In this document: one piece after another, positions 14,988-24,131 of the stretch
Layout of the letters: each line of letters opens with the position of its first letter
Numbering within the stretch: the first letter of the stretch is position 1
NCBI GenBank assembly: GCA_036505635.1
Contig: DASXTC010000026.1
Coordinates: 1-64,000, forward strand
Direction of reading: 5' to 3'
Length of the DNA stretch: 64,000 nucleotides
Source: DASXTC01 sp036505635
GTDB taxonomy: Bacteria > Acidobacteriota > Polarisedimenticolia > JACPZX01 > DASXTC01
Notes under the pieces: generated by a model
Databases searched by the model: none
What the model was told of the DNA's origin: nothing
The model's input: the letters and a program-made list of their open reading frames with translations, nothing else
Translations under genes and position numbers: made by a program

Positions 14988-16100
14988 CTACCACAAGAAG
15001 AGCGCAGTGTGAACGGCCCGTCCCTCCACGGCGAGCGCCTCGCCGCGGACGCCGCCGCCGGTCAGCTCGACCCGGCTTCCCAGTCCAGCCGAACCGAAAT
15101 AGGCGGCCCGCGCCTGCCTCGCGGCTTGCAGGAACCCCATCACGTCGGGCTCCGCGGGCGCCTTGAAGTAGAGGACCTGCTCGGGAGCGCCGATCATGGC
15201 CGCGCGAACGATCTTCTCGCGGTACTTCTCGAAGAGAGGCGCGCTGCAGAACAGATCGAAGGAATAGATCGTCCCGTTGGCCACCGCGATCATCCCCACC
15301 GCGTCGGCCGGAAGCGATTCCTTCACGCTCTCGATGCGCGGCGCGGCCCGCGCCTCCACCTTCGGGTCCTTCATGACGTCATGAAGGCTCTGGGTGGGGG
15401 AGGCCGGGGCTCCGGCCTCAGACGCCACCTGACCGATCGCCCTCCAGACATCCGACTGGGCCTCGGCCGACCTGCGCGCGGCGGATTGCCTGACGCCGGC
15501 GGGGGCCATCGCCCCCGCGACCCCAAACGAGCTCTCGCCCGCCGTCCAGCGGCCATGCTCCACGCAGAAGGCGGTCACGTCCCGCCGGCCGCTGTGTGGG
15601 GGTAGTAGGAGATCCGACTGGAGGATCCGATTCTGCTTGCCTCCCACGAGGATCTCCCCGGCCAGGATGAGGACCGGGCGCTCCCCGATGTTCTCCACGT
15701 CGAGGCCGGGCACCGTCGGGGAGGGCTTCTCGCTCACGAGGAGGGCGCCACGCCCCAGCGCCTCGTCCAGCGACAGGTAGCCCGGATCCTGGAACAGGTA
15801 GCCTGGGGCTCCCGCTCGCCCCGCCATGGGGATCAGAGGGTAGACGCGGACGTGCCCCATCCCGTGCGGAGTGATCGGAGCTCCCGGCGCGACCCGGTCC
15901 AGCAGCGCGCGCAGCTCGGCGGAGCCGCCCGAGCCTCCCGCCGGCAATTCTCCCGCCGAACCCAGGACCCGGATGGGGGGGCGCCCCGTCTGGGCGAAGG
16001 GGAGTGGAGCCGCCGCCAGCAGGGACAGAAGGGCCGCCCCCGCGTGCGACAGGATGCCGGCCAGCCGGCCGGCGGTGATGCGTCGAGCCTTCGTTTCCAT
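14988..16100 (-). CDS. ARPP-1 family secreted protein (DUF6569-like)
   Basis: A 370-residue protein with a signal-like N-terminus (SHAGAALLSLLAAAPLPFAQ). The core PVLILAGEILVGGKQNRIL and VTAFCVEHGRW match the ARPP-1 family pattern LAGEIL-GGKQNR...CVE-GRW. The family's biochemical role is unknown. The start at 16100 is supported by AGGAGG 7 nt upstream, whereas the frame extends further to 16184 without a better site. It ends 8 nt before the ferredoxin start on the same strand, so the two may be cotranscribed. Long Ala/Gly-rich stretches reflect the high GC. Confidence 0.72.
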   Translation of the reverse strand: METKARRITAGRLAGILSHAGAALLSLLAAAPLPFAQTGRPPIRVLGSAGELPAGGSGGSAELRALLDRVAPGAPITPHGMGHVRVYPLIPMAGRAGAPGYLFQDPGYLSLDEALGRGALLVSEKPSPTVPGLDVENIGERPVLILAGEILVGGKQNRILQSDLLLPPHSGRRDVTAFCVEHGRWTAGESSFGVAGAMAPAGVRQSAARRSAEAQSDVWRAIGQVASEAGAPASPTQSLHDVMKDPKVEARAAPRIESVKESLPADAVGMIAVANGTIYSFDLFCSAPLFEKYREKIVRAAMIGAPEQVLYFKAPAEPDVMGFLQAARQARAAYFGSAGLGSRVELTGGGVRGEALAVEGRAVHTALFLW

Positions 16101-16220
16101 GGGTGCCTCCTCGTGCGGCCTTTCAGGTGGGCCGCCGACCACTGAGACACCCTCGCGCCCCGCGAGTTCCATGGCGGGTTCCATCTGGCGGGCCCGCGGA
16201 GCGTCTGGTACCCTCGTGCC

Positions 16221-16592
16221 ATGCTGAGCTGCCAGGTCGAGTCATTCATCAGGTTCGACGAGACGAAGCCCGCGGTGCACGCCATCGCCGACTCCGGGCA
16301 CGCCCGGCTGATGCTCGTCTGCCTGAAAGCAGGGCAGATCCTGAAGGATCACCGCTCGGGAAGCCAGGTGATCGCTCACTTCCTGAGCGGCAGGGGGACC
16401 TTCTATGCCGACGGGGTCCCGCAGGAGGCCGGCGCGGGGACGATCGTCCTGATCGAGCCCGGGCGATTCCACCGGATCGAGGCGATCGAGGAGTGCGTCG
16501 TCCTCGTCACCATGGCGCCTCATCCGGCCCGCGAGGGGTATCCCCGCGATCAACTGGATCGCATCATCCCGCGCGCCGGATCTCCGGCCTGA
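16221..16592 (+). CDS. Cupin-domain protein
   Basis: A 123-residue single-domain cupin. The core has LVCLKAGQILKDHRSGSQVI and HFLSGRGTFYADGVPQEAGA, then GTIVLIEPGRFHRIEAIEEC. The first motif has one His only (DHRS) and the second gives FHR, so the metal site may be incomplete. A small regulatory or binding role is usual for such proteins. It is divergent from the ARPP-1 gene and convergent with the matrixin gene. Confidence 0.8.
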   Translation: MLSCQVESFIRFDETKPAVHAIADSGHARLMLVCLKAGQILKDHRSGSQVIAHFLSGRGTFYADGVPQEAGAGTIVLIEPGRFHRIEAIEECVVLVTMAPHPAREGYPRDQLDRIIPRAGSPA

Positions 16593-16599
16593 GCCCGGC

Positions 16600-18399
16600 T
16601 CAGGGGACCGGACAGGCGGGGGAAGCCGCCGGAAGCGGCGCCTCGTTGCTGTCCACCCCCGTGATCCCTTCGCCCGCGTTGTTGTAGGCGGTGATGAGGT
16701 AGTACCTGTCGATCGGGTCGAGCGCCTCGTTCTTCAACGACGCATACGAGCCGGTGATGTTGCAGAGCCCGTTGGGGTTTCCCCCGATCATCTGGTGGTC
16801 GTAGGTTCCCTGGGCCACCGAGGCGAGGGTCCCACGGTAGACGTGATAGCCGTAGGCGCCCGGCTCGTCGTCCCACTCGATGTCCAGATCGGCGCCCCTC
16901 AGCGTCAGCTCCACCGGGTTCTCCCCCGCGAGAACCCCCGCGTTGACCTCCCCCGGCGAGGCGTTGTAGACCCCCGGAGAGACCCCGCTCATGGAGATGC
17001 CGGCCGGGTAGATCTCCACGGCCCCGGTGGCGTACGTGCGCCCCTGCGTGCCGCGGCTGACGCGAATGCTCCTCAGGCCCGGCGCGGCGTTTACGTCGAT
17101 CGTGAAGGACTTGACGATGGAAGGCTCTCCGCCCGCGCTTCCATTTGCGACGACCCCGTTGTCGGTGATGCCCGGCCCCGCGATATCGAAAAGGGCCGAC
17201 GCATCGAGGTTCGGCCCCGCCACGCCGAGCAGGATGTTCGTGTCCCCCTGGAAGACCAAAGTCGGGGCGGTGCTGAAGAGCATCCCCGCCACAGTCGCGG
17301 CCCGCCCGCCGATCTTGGAGATGTTCACGAGAGGAGCCGCGGTGCCGACGAGGAAGGAGACTCCGGGGGTCGTGGCAGGCGGTGTCACGCTCGTGGCCGC
17401 CGTCAGGGTGGCGAAGAAGTTCGGATCGGCCGCGGCGTAGAAATCGCCCAGATCGTTAAGGTCGAAGAGGTTCGTGGTGGAGGGGGGGACCTTGTCGATC
17501 GGGTCCACGTAGACGTCATAGGTGTCCGCCGTCAGCCCGGGGGCCCTGTATGTCCCATTGGTTGCTGTGATCGACTGCTCGATGACGCGTCCGGACGAGT
17601 CGATGGCGGTCACCAGCGCGCCGAAGACGGCGGCGGGGCGGCCTATCGACCCGGAGATGGCCCCGGTCCCCACTCCGTAGTAGCCGTCCGGGTAGATGTC
17701 CGAGGCGCCGATCTGGTCGTCCTTCTCGAGCACCCGCCCGCGAGCTTCCCCGGAGTTGTAGCGGGGAGACATGGTCGCGGCGAGGACTCCGCTATGGTCC
17801 AGACCGATGAAGTGTCCGATCTCGTGTGTGATATGGGCCTCCACGTCGAAAGCGGCCGGGTTGGTCTCCGGGTGGACGGTCCAGGTGTAATCGTTGAGGT
17901 TGAGGATGATGTTGGCGTCGAGGATCAGCCCCTTGTTGGCTCCCGAGCTGACATAGAAGACCGGCGTCATGCTGACCCAACCGTCTACGGCTGTATTCGT
18001 GCCGCCAACCTTCGTTTGCGCCCCGGCTGCCCAGTAGACGCCATTGATGCCGTCGTTGTTTGCGACCTGGATCGCCTGATCGGTCCCATGGCTGAAGGCG
18101 ACTCGCGAGGTTCCGATTCCCTCCCAGTGCTGGAAGGCCCGCATGACGGCGGCGTTCTCCTCCGTGCCTGGGATATTGGGGTCCCCCGCCGTGTCGATGA
18201 CGAAGATCACCTCCCCGCCCGCTACGCTGGAAAGGGGCATGAGGGCCTCCTCCAGGTCCCATCGGATCGGCGTGGCGTCGGTCGCGCTCACCGTTTGCCG
18301 GATGAAGGCCGCGGCGGGGGTGCAGAAGAACAGGCAGAGCGCGGCTGCCATTGCCAGGGAGCCGGGACGCGGGGCCAGAGCCTTTCCGAGCGCGCTCAT
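16600..18399 (-). CDS. Secreted matrixin-like metalloprotease with Cys-bearing C-terminal module
   Basis: A 599-residue secreted protein (signal about 12-31). Residues 40-215 form an M10-type protease: HITHEIGHFIGLDHS gives zinc ligands His192, His196 and His202 with Glu193 catalytic, and Met210 in AATMSPRY is the Met-turn. A beta-rich carboxypeptidase-regulatory-like part follows (AISGSIGRPAAVFGALVTAI), then an IPT/TIG-like part, then an fn3-like end (YGYHVYRGTLASVAQG, YYLITAYNNAGEG, PACPVP). That last module resembles the end of the protein at 24132-26084. It overlaps the next minus-strand gene by 4 nt (ATGA), so it is translated as the second gene of a pair. Confidence 0.85.
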   Translation of the reverse strand: MSALGKALAPRPGSLAMAAALCLFFCTPAAAFIRQTVSATDATPIRWDLEEALMPLSSVAGGEVIFVIDTAGDPNIPGTEENAAVMRAFQHWEGIGTSRVAFSHGTDQAIQVANNDGINGVYWAAGAQTKVGGTNTAVDGWVSMTPVFYVSSGANKGLILDANIILNLNDYTWTVHPETNPAAFDVEAHITHEIGHFIGLDHSGVLAATMSPRYNSGEARGRVLEKDDQIGASDIYPDGYYGVGTGAISGSIGRPAAVFGALVTAIDSSGRVIEQSITATNGTYRAPGLTADTYDVYVDPIDKVPPSTTNLFDLNDLGDFYAAADPNFFATLTAATSVTPPATTPGVSFLVGTAAPLVNISKIGGRAATVAGMLFSTAPTLVFQGDTNILLGVAGPNLDASALFDIAGPGITDNGVVANGSAGGEPSIVKSFTIDVNAAPGLRSIRVSRGTQGRTYATGAVEIYPAGISMSGVSPGVYNASPGEVNAGVLAGENPVELTLRGADLDIEWDDEPGAYGYHVYRGTLASVAQGTYDHQMIGGNPNGLCNITGSYASLKNEALDPIDRYYLITAYNNAGEGITGVDSNEAPLPAASPACPVP

Positions 18400-19025
18400 C
18401 GCGGGCCTCCCGCCGGGCGTACGCGCCGGCTCAGCTCTTCGAGGCTCACCAGATCGCGGCGCGGGGCAGGGCCAATCGGCTCATCTCCTTCGATGAAGGG
18501 CGCGTCGAGGACCCCCACGAGGTCCCGCTCGACCATCATCTCTGAGCCCCCATTGGGGTCGCTCACCACACGCATGCGTCCCTGCTTGCCCCCCACCACG
18601 AGGAGGCGTGGGTCGGCCTGGTTCGTCTCATCGTAGGGCCGGAGGAAGAGGACGAGATCCTCGCCGGGGGAGAAGGTCGGGCGTCCGGACCAGTCGAGGG
18701 AGACTCCGTCAATCTCACCCCCCGCCTGGATGATCGTCACGCGGCGTCCGGCCCCGCCGGGGGCCGCGGGGCGCCCGGGCGCCCCTTTGATATCCCCCGT
18801 CACCACGGCATTCACCTCGGTGTAGATCCCTTCGTGGTTCGCCGTCCAGTGGACCGTCTGGCCGGTGATTCGCGCCCGAACGACCTCGGTGGAGCGCCCT
18901 CCCAGCTCCTCGATCGACAGGAATCGCATGATCGAGGCGGAAGCGGGCAGGCTCAGGAGGACGACTGAAGACACCACGGCCAGGCCGCAGGCGAACGCGG
19001 CCCTGACGGTTCTCGGCAACCGCAT
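18396..19025 (-). CDS. Secreted protein paired with the matrixin protease
   Basis: A 209-residue protein with a signal peptide (RAAFACGLAVVSSVVLLSLP). The mature start IMRFLSIEELGGRSTEVVRA and the later FSPGEDLVLFLRPYDE and GRMRVVSDP recur, from memory, in secreted proteins next to matrixins; I know no named function. The start at 19025 has GGGGAGG 6 nt upstream. The 4-nt overlap with the protease gene suggests a fixed ratio of the two, for example chaperone, inhibitor or substrate (inference). Confidence 0.7.
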   Translation of the reverse strand: MRLPRTVRAAFACGLAVVSSVVLLSLPASASIMRFLSIEELGGRSTEVVRARITGQTVHWTANHEGIYTEVNAVVTGDIKGAPGRPAAPGGAGRRVTIIQAGGEIDGVSLDWSGRPTFSPGEDLVLFLRPYDETNQADPRLLVVGGKQGRMRVVSDPNGGSEMMVERDLVGVLDAPFIEGDEPIGPAPRRDLVSLEELSRRVRPAGGPR

Positions 19026-19187
19026 GGAGGACCTCCCCGACATCGGAAATGGATGAGGCTTGCTCTGGTCTTTCGTGAATTTACGGCCTTTCGAGGGACA
19101 GTAAAGAGGGAATCTCCGGTTTTTCCGTTCCTGCGGGAGCGACTCGTGAGTCGTCGTTCAGGTTCCGAATATTCCTCTATTGTCGGT

Positions 19188-19216
19188 TTGACTGGAGGTT
19201 TGGGCGGGACCATATT
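19188..19216 (+). promoter_or_regulatory. Sigma-70-like promoter for the HTH-receiver gene
   Basis: TTGACT (19188-19193) and CATATT (19211-19216), 17 bp apart, about 90 bp before the start at 19308. The surrounding 280 bp between divergent genes (19026-19307) is visibly more AT-rich than the genes and holds no other feature I can support. Confidence 0.5.
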
Positions 19217-19307
19217 TGCGCCGCCCGGAAATCAGGTACTTACACAAAAACCACGAATCCTGGGGCACCTCTCGGGCCAGAGGGACCGGGACCGTCCGCT
19301 GCGAGGC

Positions 19308-19895
19308 ATGAACTCCATGAATGACAGGCTTCTCACCACCTCCGAGGTCGCAGCATATTGCCAGGTCACCAACGACGGTGTCGTGAAATGGATCAAGGCC
19401 AAGAAGCTTCGCGCCTACTCGACTCCGGGAGGCCACTACCGGATCAGGAAGAGCGACTTCAGGGAGTTCCTCGAGAGATACGGCATGCCGGTCGACTCGG
19501 AGTTCTTCTCGGAGGAGCGCAAGAAGATCCTGGTTGTCGATGACCACCAGGAGATGCTCGAATCCATCACGCGCGCGCTCGGCGGAGACGGTTCGGCCTT
19601 CAGCATCGTGTCGGCGAAGGACGGCTACGAAGCGGGCCTCAGGATCGGCTCCTTCAAGCCCGACCTGATCATCCTGGACGTCGCCGCCGCCGGCATGAAC
19701 GGCGTGGACGTCTGCCAGCGGGTCAAGCTCGATCCCGACACCGAGGGGATCAAGGTCCTCGCGATCACGGGTCAGACCGAGCAGGGCTCGATGGAGAAAG
19801 CCTACAAGGTCGGCGCCGACCTCTGCCTGGTCAAGCCGCTGCAGATGGAGAGCCTCAAGAAAGAGGTGTCGCGCCTTCTCGACGCGACCCAGTAA
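19308..19895 (+). CDS. Excisionase-type HTH fused to a response-regulator receiver
   Basis: A 195-residue protein. Residues 1-60 are a MerR/excisionase-like HTH (LLTTSEVAAYCQVTNDGVVK, WIKAKKLRAYSTPGGHYRI). Residues 70-190 are a receiver domain: ILVVDDHQEML with the acidic pair, PDLIILDVAAAGMNG with the phospho-acceptor Asp, LAITGQ and LCLVKPLQ with the conserved Lys. Having the DNA-binding part N-terminal to the receiver is the reverse of the usual response regulator order. It lies 41 bp before a hybrid histidine kinase, its probable partner. The start at 19308 (or 19317) is chosen because longer readings include the promoter. Confidence 0.85.
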   Translation: MNSMNDRLLTTSEVAAYCQVTNDGVVKWIKAKKLRAYSTPGGHYRIRKSDFREFLERYGMPVDSEFFSEERKKILVVDDHQEMLESITRALGGDGSAFSIVSAKDGYEAGLRIGSFKPDLIILDVAAAGMNGVDVCQRVKLDPDTEGIKVLAITGQTEQGSMEKAYKVGADLCLVKPLQMESLKKEVSRLLDATQ

Positions 19896-19936
19896 GAACC
19901 TCCGCTCACCCTGCCAGCCGATCCGGAGACGCTGAC

Positions 19937-22834
19937 GTGGACTCCAGCGAGCGGAAGGAAAAGACTGTCACCGAGGGCTCGGGTGCGGCCCTCTACCACG
20001 CGCTCGTCCGCTGCTCCTCCGACGGGCTGATCCTCCTCGACGGGGATTCCGACAGGATCCTCGAGGCCAACGCCGCCGCGGGCGTGATGGCCGGCAAGAC
20101 CCCCGAGGCGCTCGCCGGCGTCCATCTGGTGGACCTGGTCGAGCCCCAGGACGCCGAGCGCGTCGACTCGGCGCTGCGCTCGGCCCGTGAGGCCGGCAGC
20201 AGTCTCCTTGAAGTCTCCCTCGTGCGTGCGGGCCACTCCGGCAGCCGCCCGGTCTCGGTCCACCTCGAAGCGCTGCCCTGCGGGCTTCTCGCGCTGCTGC
20301 ACGACGTCACCGAGAAGGCCAGGATGCTCGGCATGGTGCGCCGGGAAAAGGAGATGTCGCGCAGCCTGCTCGAGACGGTCAACGCCTGCGTGCTGGGCGT
20401 CGATCTCAAGGGACGCGTGACGCTGCTGAACCGCCGGTTCCGCGAGACCGCCGGAGTGTCCCCCTCGGACGTGCTCGGCCGGGATGCCATCGAGATGCTG
20501 GTGGCCGAGCACGATCGGCCGGCCGCGCGGCGCGCGCTGGCCGAGGTCATCGCGGGACGCAGCGTGGACGAGCTGGACCTGACGGTGGCCGGAGACCAGG
20601 TCCTCTCCTTCAGCGGGGCGCTGGTCGAGGACGGAGACAACCAGCCGCGCGGCGTGGTCTGGGTGGCCATGGAGGTCACGCGCAAGCGTCGTCTGATGGA
20701 GGAGGTCCGCCGGGGCGAGGAGCGGACCCAGAGGAGCCTCCAGCAGCTCAAGGAGTTCTCCCGCGTCAGCAGCATGATCCTCCAGGAGAAGGACCTGGAT
20801 CGCGTCTGCAAGATGTTCGTCGAGACGATCCGGGACGTCTCCAACTTCAACCGCGCGATCCTCACGCTGTGCGACGACGAGTTCCGTGGATACCAGTGGT
20901 ACTTCGCCGGGCTCAGCGAGGAGGAGATCGCCACCTTCCACCGCAACAAGCTGACCTCGCGCGAGCGGGTCACCATCTTCCAGGAGCGGTTCCGGCTCGG
21001 CAACTCCTATTACATCCCGCACGACGCGGGGTGGTACTACGAGGGGGTGCGCAGCCAGAAGGAGGCGCTGGGGATGTTGGACTGGCACCCCGACGACTTC
21101 CTCTTCATCCCGCTGTTCGGGACCAACCGGAAGATCGTCGGCATCGTGTCGGTCGACGACCCGGCCGATGGACGGCGCCCCTCGGCGGAGAGCATCTCGC
21201 CCCTCGAGCTGTTCGCGAACCAGGTGGCCCACGCCATCGAGGAGAAAAAGCTCGACCTGGAGGTCAAGAAGACCACCAGGCGCTACCGCACCCTGGTCGA
21301 GACGATGAACGACGGGCTGCTCACCGTAGATCTGGGCGAACGCGTCACCTTCGTGAACCAGGCCCTGGCCGAGCTGACCGGGTATCGCGAGGACGAGATG
21401 GTCGGCCGATCCCTGTCGTCCTTCCTGACTCCCGAGGCCCTCGAGGCGTTTCGCCGCGGCAGCGGGCCCAGCTCCGGGGGGCGGGGCTCGCGGTTCGAGC
21501 TGGAGGTGACGGCCAAAGGGGGCGATCGGCTGCCGGTTCTGGTGAGCGCCACCCGTCACATCGAAAACAGCGAGACCATCGGTTCGGTCGTGATCGTCTC
21601 GGACCTGCGCGAGCAGAAGAAGGCGGAGGAGGAGCGCCGCCGGATGCACGAGGAGGTCGTGGACGCCAACGTCAAGTTGCGTGACTCGATGGCGCGGCTT
21701 CAGGCGGCGCAGGAGCAGCTCATCCAGGCGGAGAAGCTGTCGGCCCTCGGCGAGCTGATCTCGGGGGTGGCCCACGAGCTGAACAACCCCCTGACGGGCG
21801 TCATGGGCTACTCGCAGCTGATGATGAACGCGAACACGCCGCCCGAGCTTCGCCGGAACCTGGAGCGGATCAACAAGGAGGCCGTCCGGTGCCAGAAGAT
21901 CGTGCAGAACCTCCTGGCCTTCGCGAGACGCCATCACCCCGAGCGGAAGCTGGCGGACATGAACGAGGTCCTGAGGAGCACCATCGACCTGCGAGCCTAC
22001 CAGCTCAAGGTGGACAACATCGAGCTGGTGATCGATCTCCAGGAACCCCTGGCGCCCGTCTTGGCCGACTCCTATCAGATGCAGCAGGTCTTCATCAACA
22101 TCATCAACAACGCCCATCAGGCCCTCATGGAGACGGGCCGCATGGGCAGTCTCGCCATCCGGTCCCGTCATGAGAACGACGTGGTCAGGGTGGAGTTCAT
22201 CGACAACGGGCCGGGGATCCCCGAGGACAAGATCGGCAGGATCTTCGATCCGTTCTTCACGACCAAGGGAATCGGCCGGGGCACGGGCCTCGGTCTGTCC
22301 CTCTCGTACGGAATCGTGAAGGAGCACGAGGGGCAGATCTACGCGAAGAGCGAGCCAGGCCAGGGGGCCACCTTCGTCATAGAGCTGCCCGCGCAACGGG
22401 AGGGAATCGCCGTGGTGGAGAAGCAGGATACCGCAACCGTCGCGGGGTCCAAGGTGACGGGAGGCAGGTCGATACTGGTCGTGGACGACGAGGAGACGAT
22501 CGTGGAGCTGCTCTGCTCGCTCTTCGAAGGCAACGGGCACCACGTCGAGACGGCCGCCAACGGCCGGCAGGCCCTCGAGAAGATACAGACCTCCGATTAT
22601 GACGTCATCATCTCCGACCTCAAGATGCCCGACATGGGGGGCCAGAAGCTCTACGAATCGGTGAGCCAGATCAAGCCGCACCTGCTCAAGAGGATGATCT
22701 TTTCCACCGGCGACACCGTGAGTCCGGGCACGCAGGCCTTCTTCCGGCAGACGGGGAGCCCCTACCTCTCCAAGCCGTTCAGGCTGGAGGACGTCGATCA
22801 GCTCGTCGCGCAGGTGATCGCCTCGCTGTCGTAG
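19937..22834 (+). CDS. Multi-PAS/GAF hybrid sensor histidine kinase
   Basis: A 965-residue soluble kinase with a GTG start. The order is PAS (about 15-130), PAS (135-250, SLLETVNACVLGVDLKGRVT), GAF (270-440), PAS (450-565, LVETMNDGLLTVDLGERVTF), HisKA with phospho-acceptor His613 in SGVAHELNNPLTG, HATPase (about 705-815, NIINNAHQAL, FIDNGPGIPEDKIG, GTGLGLSLSYGIVKEHEG) and a C-terminal receiver (ILVVDDEETIVELL, DVIISDLKMPDMGG, YLSKPF). No transmembrane helix is seen, so it senses a cytoplasmic signal. It likely forms a phosphorelay with the HTH-receiver protein just upstream. Confidence 0.93.
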   Translation: MDSSERKEKTVTEGSGAALYHALVRCSSDGLILLDGDSDRILEANAAAGVMAGKTPEALAGVHLVDLVEPQDAERVDSALRSAREAGSSLLEVSLVRAGHSGSRPVSVHLEALPCGLLALLHDVTEKARMLGMVRREKEMSRSLLETVNACVLGVDLKGRVTLLNRRFRETAGVSPSDVLGRDAIEMLVAEHDRPAARRALAEVIAGRSVDELDLTVAGDQVLSFSGALVEDGDNQPRGVVWVAMEVTRKRRLMEEVRRGEERTQRSLQQLKEFSRVSSMILQEKDLDRVCKMFVETIRDVSNFNRAILTLCDDEFRGYQWYFAGLSEEEIATFHRNKLTSRERVTIFQERFRLGNSYYIPHDAGWYYEGVRSQKEALGMLDWHPDDFLFIPLFGTNRKIVGIVSVDDPADGRRPSAESISPLELFANQVAHAIEEKKLDLEVKKTTRRYRTLVETMNDGLLTVDLGERVTFVNQALAELTGYREDEMVGRSLSSFLTPEALEAFRRGSGPSSGGRGSRFELEVTAKGGDRLPVLVSATRHIENSETIGSVVIVSDLREQKKAEEERRRMHEEVVDANVKLRDSMARLQAAQEQLIQAEKLSALGELISGVAHELNNPLTGVMGYSQLMMNANTPPELRRNLERINKEAVRCQKIVQNLLAFARRHHPERKLADMNEVLRSTIDLRAYQLKVDNIELVIDLQEPLAPVLADSYQMQQVFINIINNAHQALMETGRMGSLAIRSRHENDVVRVEFIDNGPGIPEDKIGRIFDPFFTTKGIGRGTGLGLSLSYGIVKEHEGQIYAKSEPGQGATFVIELPAQREGIAVVEKQDTATVAGSKVTGGRSILVVDDEETIVELLCSLFEGNGHHVETAANGRQALEKIQTSDYDVIISDLKMPDMGGQKLYESVSQIKPHLLKRMIFSTGDTVSPGTQAFFRQTGSPYLSKPFRLEDVDQLVAQVIASLS

Positions 22835-22917
22835 GACGCCCCGCCCCGGCGCTCCCGCGGGCCGTCCGGCGGGCGCCCTCCCCGTTTCGTCCCGCGCCCG
22901 CGCCGATCCTCAAGGCG

Positions 22918-22946
22918 TTGTGGTCCTCTCACCCCTGGTATAGGAT
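22918..22946 (+). promoter_or_regulatory. Candidate promoter for the small secreted protein
   Basis: TTGTGG (22918-22923) and TAGGAT (22941-22946), spacing 17 bp, about 43 bp before the ATG at 22989. The -35 matches four of six consensus bases. Confidence 0.4.
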
Positions 22947-22988
22947 GGGCGTCATGGTGGGATCCCATCACTTGAGGAGGGGTTATCG

Positions 22989-23363
22989 ATGAAACGTATC
23001 GTCGTGGCGGCGTTGGTGGTTGTCTTCGCGGCGTCTCTCGGAGCGCTCCTCGCGGCCGAGGGCAAGGAAGGAACGTGGCACGGCCTCATCACCGATGATG
23101 GGTGCGGCAAGCAGCACATGGAGAAGAGTGCCGCCGAGGCGAAAAAGTGCACCCTCTCGTGCGCCGAGAAGGGAGCGAAGCTTGCGCTGTATGACCCCAA
23201 GGCGGACATGATCTACGCGTTGAGCGACCAGACGAAGGCGAAGGAGTTCGCCGGCGAGCACGTGGTCGTCAAGGGGACAATGAGCGCGGACGGCAAGAGC
23301 ATCACCGTCGCCGAGATCCAGAAGGGCGAGGGGATGAAGGAAGGCAAGAAGCCGGGCAAGTAG
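22989..23363 (+). CDS. Small secreted protein (DUF5818-like)
   Basis: A 124-residue protein with a clear signal peptide (VVAALVVVFAASLGALLAAE). The mature start TWHGLITDDGCGKQH, with Cys at 37, 54 and 58 or thereabouts, and the beta-rich AGEHVVVKGTMSADGKSITV resemble small periplasmic proteins of the DUF5818 type seen in Acidobacteria. Function is unknown. GGAGGGG precedes the start. The C-terminal EGMKEGKKPGK tail is strongly basic. Confidence 0.65.
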   Translation: MKRIVVAALVVVFAASLGALLAAEGKEGTWHGLITDDGCGKQHMEKSAAEAKKCTLSCAEKGAKLALYDPKADMIYALSDQTKAKEFAGEHVVVKGTMSADGKSITVAEIQKGEGMKEGKKPGK

Positions 23364-23417
23364 TCGCCGGCCGAAGAAGGGGGGGGAGAGCCGCGGGCCC
23401 TCCCCCAGCGTCATCCT

Positions 23418-23621
23418 TCACGCGTCGGGCGCGGCATCCCGGCGCAGGGTGGCGCCCAGATCAACGGCCTTCTCCCTGGCCCGCCGCGCGAGGTCCGCGA
23501 CCTGTTCGCGCGTCTCCTTTCCGGTCTGGGGCGCGAACAGGAGCCCGAGGCCGACGCCAACCACCGCTCCTGCCACGAAAGCCAGCAGGACCGCGGTCCC
23601 ATCGCTGCCCGAGTCACTCAT
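23418..23621 (-). CDS. YtxH-like small membrane protein
   Basis: A 67-residue protein with one transmembrane helix (AVLLAFVAGAVVGVGLGLLF) followed by APQTGKETREQVADLARRAR, the APxxGxxxR hallmark of YtxH-type proteins. It overlaps the upstream DUF948-like gene by 8 nt. In other bacteria ytxG/ytxH pairs respond to general stress; whether this holds here is unknown. A GC-rich hairpin (GGGGGAG 23382-23388 with CTCCCCC 23400-23406) lies between this gene and the convergent one and may end both transcripts. Confidence 0.8.
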   Translation of the reverse strand: MSDSGSDGTAVLLAFVAGAVVGVGLGLLFAPQTGKETREQVADLARRAREKAVDLGATLRRDAAPDA

Positions 23622-24021
23622 GGCTTGTCCCTCCTGCGGGAGCCGGCGAGGGGGCTCCCCGCGGTTTCGACAGTGACGCCCAGGCCTGCACGGCGCCCGC
23701 GACGAGCGTCGAGAGAGTGGAGATCGCCTGAGCGCCGGCCTTCCAGCCGGCGACGGCCTGACCCGCCGCTCCCAGGATCGTGCTCACCGCCGCCCCCCCT
23801 TCCTCCGCGGCCGCAAGAATATGGTCCGCGCGGCTCATCACGGAGCGTAGCTGGTCGGCGGCCGACTCGATCCTTGGGCGGGTCCCGGTGAGGAACTGCT
23901 CCAGCGCGAGAGCTGTGGCCCGCGTCTGCTTGAGGGTCTGGACCAGGTACCAGCTCACCACGCACGACAGCAGCAGGATGATACCCACGGCCGCGGCGGC
24001 GAGGATCATGTTGGGGGTCAC
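23614..24021 (-). CDS. DUF948-like membrane protein (YtxG-like)
   Basis: A 135-residue protein with an N-terminal membrane helix (MILAAAAVGIILLLSCVVSW) and a helical cytoplasmic part (TRATALALEQFLTGTRPRIE, VMSRADHILAAAEEGGAAVS) of the DUF948 type. It is translationally coupled to the YtxH-like gene (8-nt overlap), a conserved arrangement. Confidence 0.7.
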   Translation of the reverse strand: MTPNMILAAAAVGIILLLSCVVSWYLVQTLKQTRATALALEQFLTGTRPRIESAADQLRSVMSRADHILAAAEEGGAAVSTILGAAGQAVAGWKAGAQAISTLSTLVAGAVQAWASLSKPRGAPSPAPAGGTSHE

Positions 24022-24131
24022 GCGTGCCTCCTTTCCAGGGACGACGCTCCGCCGCCCGGCGGGAACCGTCCACGTGGGACTGCGAGGATCTCAGAATGTG
24101 CGTGAAGTATCGTGGACCGGTCGCGGCAGAG

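Noticed and set aside
19802..22681. A 959-codon minus-strand frame opposite the histidine kinase.
   Set aside because: Composition is that of an antisense shadow (Leu/His/Arg/Asp-rich), and the kinase domains on the plus strand are unmistakable.
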